A DNA stretch of 64,000 bases. Origin: Craspedostauros australis (taxonomy: Eukaryota; Bacillariophyta; Bacillariophyceae; Mastogloiales; Achnanthaceae). The DNA is taken from the NCBI GenBank assembly GCA_026770025.1, contig JAMXDE010000020.1, positions 248,001 through 312,000 of the forward strand, written 5' to 3'. Positions within the stretch are counted from its first letter, which is position 1. Each line of letters begins with the position of its first letter. The notes under the pieces are model-generated. The model had not been told where the DNA came from and made no database searches. It worked only from the letters and a program-made list of their open reading frames with translations. Position numbers and translations under genes: made by a program. This document shows, one piece after another, positions 62,936 to 64,000 of this stretch.

Positions 62936-63815
62936 ATGATGAAGACCGCATCCTCCGTTTCCCTTTGCCTGGCATTGCTCACTATGCAGGCGACTGCCTT
63001 CACATCGCCATCCTACTCGATGGCTGTTCAGCACCAGGCATCCAAGACCATTCTGCGCATGGCAGAAGATGACGGTGAAGAGAAGGCGGCACCGTTGGTC
63101 AGCGGTGAACAATTGGAAATGCTCATGACGGAATGGGATCAACCGCTGGTTGTGGATGCCTACGCAACATGGTACGTATTGGGTGAAGTAGAGCATCGAG
63201 AAGATTACTGGGGACTTCTTCGAGTGTGTCCTCCATTGCATTGTGCGAGGGAGTCGGACGACATGTTGTACCTGTACCTATGCGCGTATGCATGCAGTTG
63301 TTGCTGTTGTTGTTGCTGTTGCTGTTGCTGTTACTGTTGCTGTTACTGTTGCAAATAGATGCCCCACTCTCGTCGTCTCTATTACACTACGAATCAACAA
63401 CAACAATCTCACACGGTCCACCGTCTATGTATCTCTCTCTCTCTTCTGATTCTTTCCTTCTTCTCACATTTAAACAAATGAACGAACGAACCAACCAACC
63501 ATCTAACATTAACGATCCAGGTGCGGCCCTTGCCTCCTCATGGCACCGGAATTCGAATCCGCGGCGCAAGAACTGAAGGGCAAGGTCCGATTTGCCAAGC
63601 TGGACACCGACAAGGACGAGCAGATGGCATCGCAGTTGAATATCATGGGCCTGCCAACGCTCCTGTTCTTGGACAAGTTTGAGGGTGACGAGAATGCCAA
63701 TCCGGAAGCACGTGCCGTCCTCAAAGGCAAGATCGAAGGTGCCTTGAGGAAGGACAACATCAAGGAGCTGTGCGAATTCTACTTCTTTGATGGGCCGCAG
63801 CCAAAGTTGACATGA
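62936..63815 (+). CDS. Plastid-targeted thioredoxin
   Basis: Two exons (62936-63171 and 63521-63815) give 176 residues. The signal peptide (SSVSLCLALLTMQATAF) ends in an ATAF plastid site. The active site WCGPC is built across the splice joint: the intron splits the Trp codon after TG, and exon 2 supplies the final G plus CGPC. The domain continues with MAPEFESAAQELKGKVRFAK, LDTDKDEQMASQLNIMG and the cis-proline in GLPTLLF. Two ATGs are adjacent at the start. A stromal thioredoxin could reduce Calvin-cycle enzymes, or serve the thioredoxin-dependent APS reductase encoded 55 kb away; the type (m, f, y or other) cannot be fixed from motif reading. The C-terminal extension ELCEFYFFDGPQPKLT is longer than in typical m-types. 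Confidence 0.92.
63298..63353. repeat. TTGCTG / TTACTG hexamer repeat in the thioredoxin intron
   Basis: About nine hexamer or trinucleotide-like units of TGTTGC with TTACTG variants, within the intron that splits the active-site codon. Confidence 0.85.
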
Positions 63816-64000
63816 GCGAATGATGTGTGATTTGGACGGGATTGTTCGGTGATGACGGCGTCAGCTGTGCGCTTTTGCAAATGAGGTTCGGATGCAATCA
63901 ATCAGCTTCTGTCAAAATCGAGTTGAATCAGGTTGAGTACAGCTGGCAACGACGGTGCGATGCAAATGGACGTGACATGACATCACGGCACACAACCAAC

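Overview
The window looks like nuclear DNA of a photosynthetic stramenopile, most probably a diatom. GT-AG introns of about 230-680 bp interrupt conserved eukaryotic genes. Six or seven predicted proteins open with a signal peptide ending in an 'ASAF'-type motif (AAAF, SVSAF, TEAF, SASAF, MAMAF, ATAF, LEAF), the mark of import into a secondary red plastid. A stromal processing peptidase, an APS reductase of the cluster-less B type and a receptor-like LRR protein with a central membrane span agree with this. No bacterial operon structure is visible. About 23 genes were placed, and exon joints were checked by reading frame and splice signals.

Layout. 1-6.5 kb: one very large gene fusing fatty acyl-CoA reductase, dihydroxyacetone-phosphate acyltransferase and alkyl-DHAP synthase, the three enzymes needed to start ether-lipid synthesis. 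7.3-8.5 kb: plastid APS reductase (B type). 8.8-10.95 kb: leucine carboxyl methyltransferase fused to a GNAT acetyltransferase. 12-16.2 kb: plastid-targeted giant coiled-coil protein with a tail of repeated SYLxxL motifs. 17.5-25.5 kb: compact housekeeping genes (CHMP5/Vps60, Sgf11, an LRRC57-like protein, a small plastid membrane protein, an EF-hand protein, MMADHC, a COX6C-like subunit). 26.9-31.5 kb: stromal processing peptidase. 32-40 kb: three membrane proteins on the minus strand (IQ/voltage-sensor-like, RGG-tailed, TM9SF). 40.8-47.7 kb: MCM2 and eIF4A. 48-53.7 kb: cyclophilin, a plastid VTT-domain protein and an unknown plastid protein. 55-58 kb: LRR membrane protein. 58.3-62.45 kb: an apparently intact piggyBac-type DNA transposon carrying a 1.1 kb nine-base minisatellite. 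62.9-63.8 kb: plastid thioredoxin.

How the genes relate. They do not form a pathway cluster, but several themes recur. Plastid biogenesis and redox: SPP would mature the imported APS reductase, thioredoxin and other ASAF proteins, and a thioredoxin is the natural electron donor for a B-type reductase that has lost its own redox centres. Endomembranes: CHMP5, TM9SF, VTT. Replication and translation: MCM2 with an E2F-like site upstream, and eIF4A.

The most noteworthy items are the three-enzyme ether-lipid fusion, the SYLxxL coiled-coil plastid protein, the methyltransferase-acetyltransferase fusion, and the piggyBac element with its three-frame-open minisatellite and no TTAA flanks. All names rest on recognised motifs and remembered family sequences; no database search was run.
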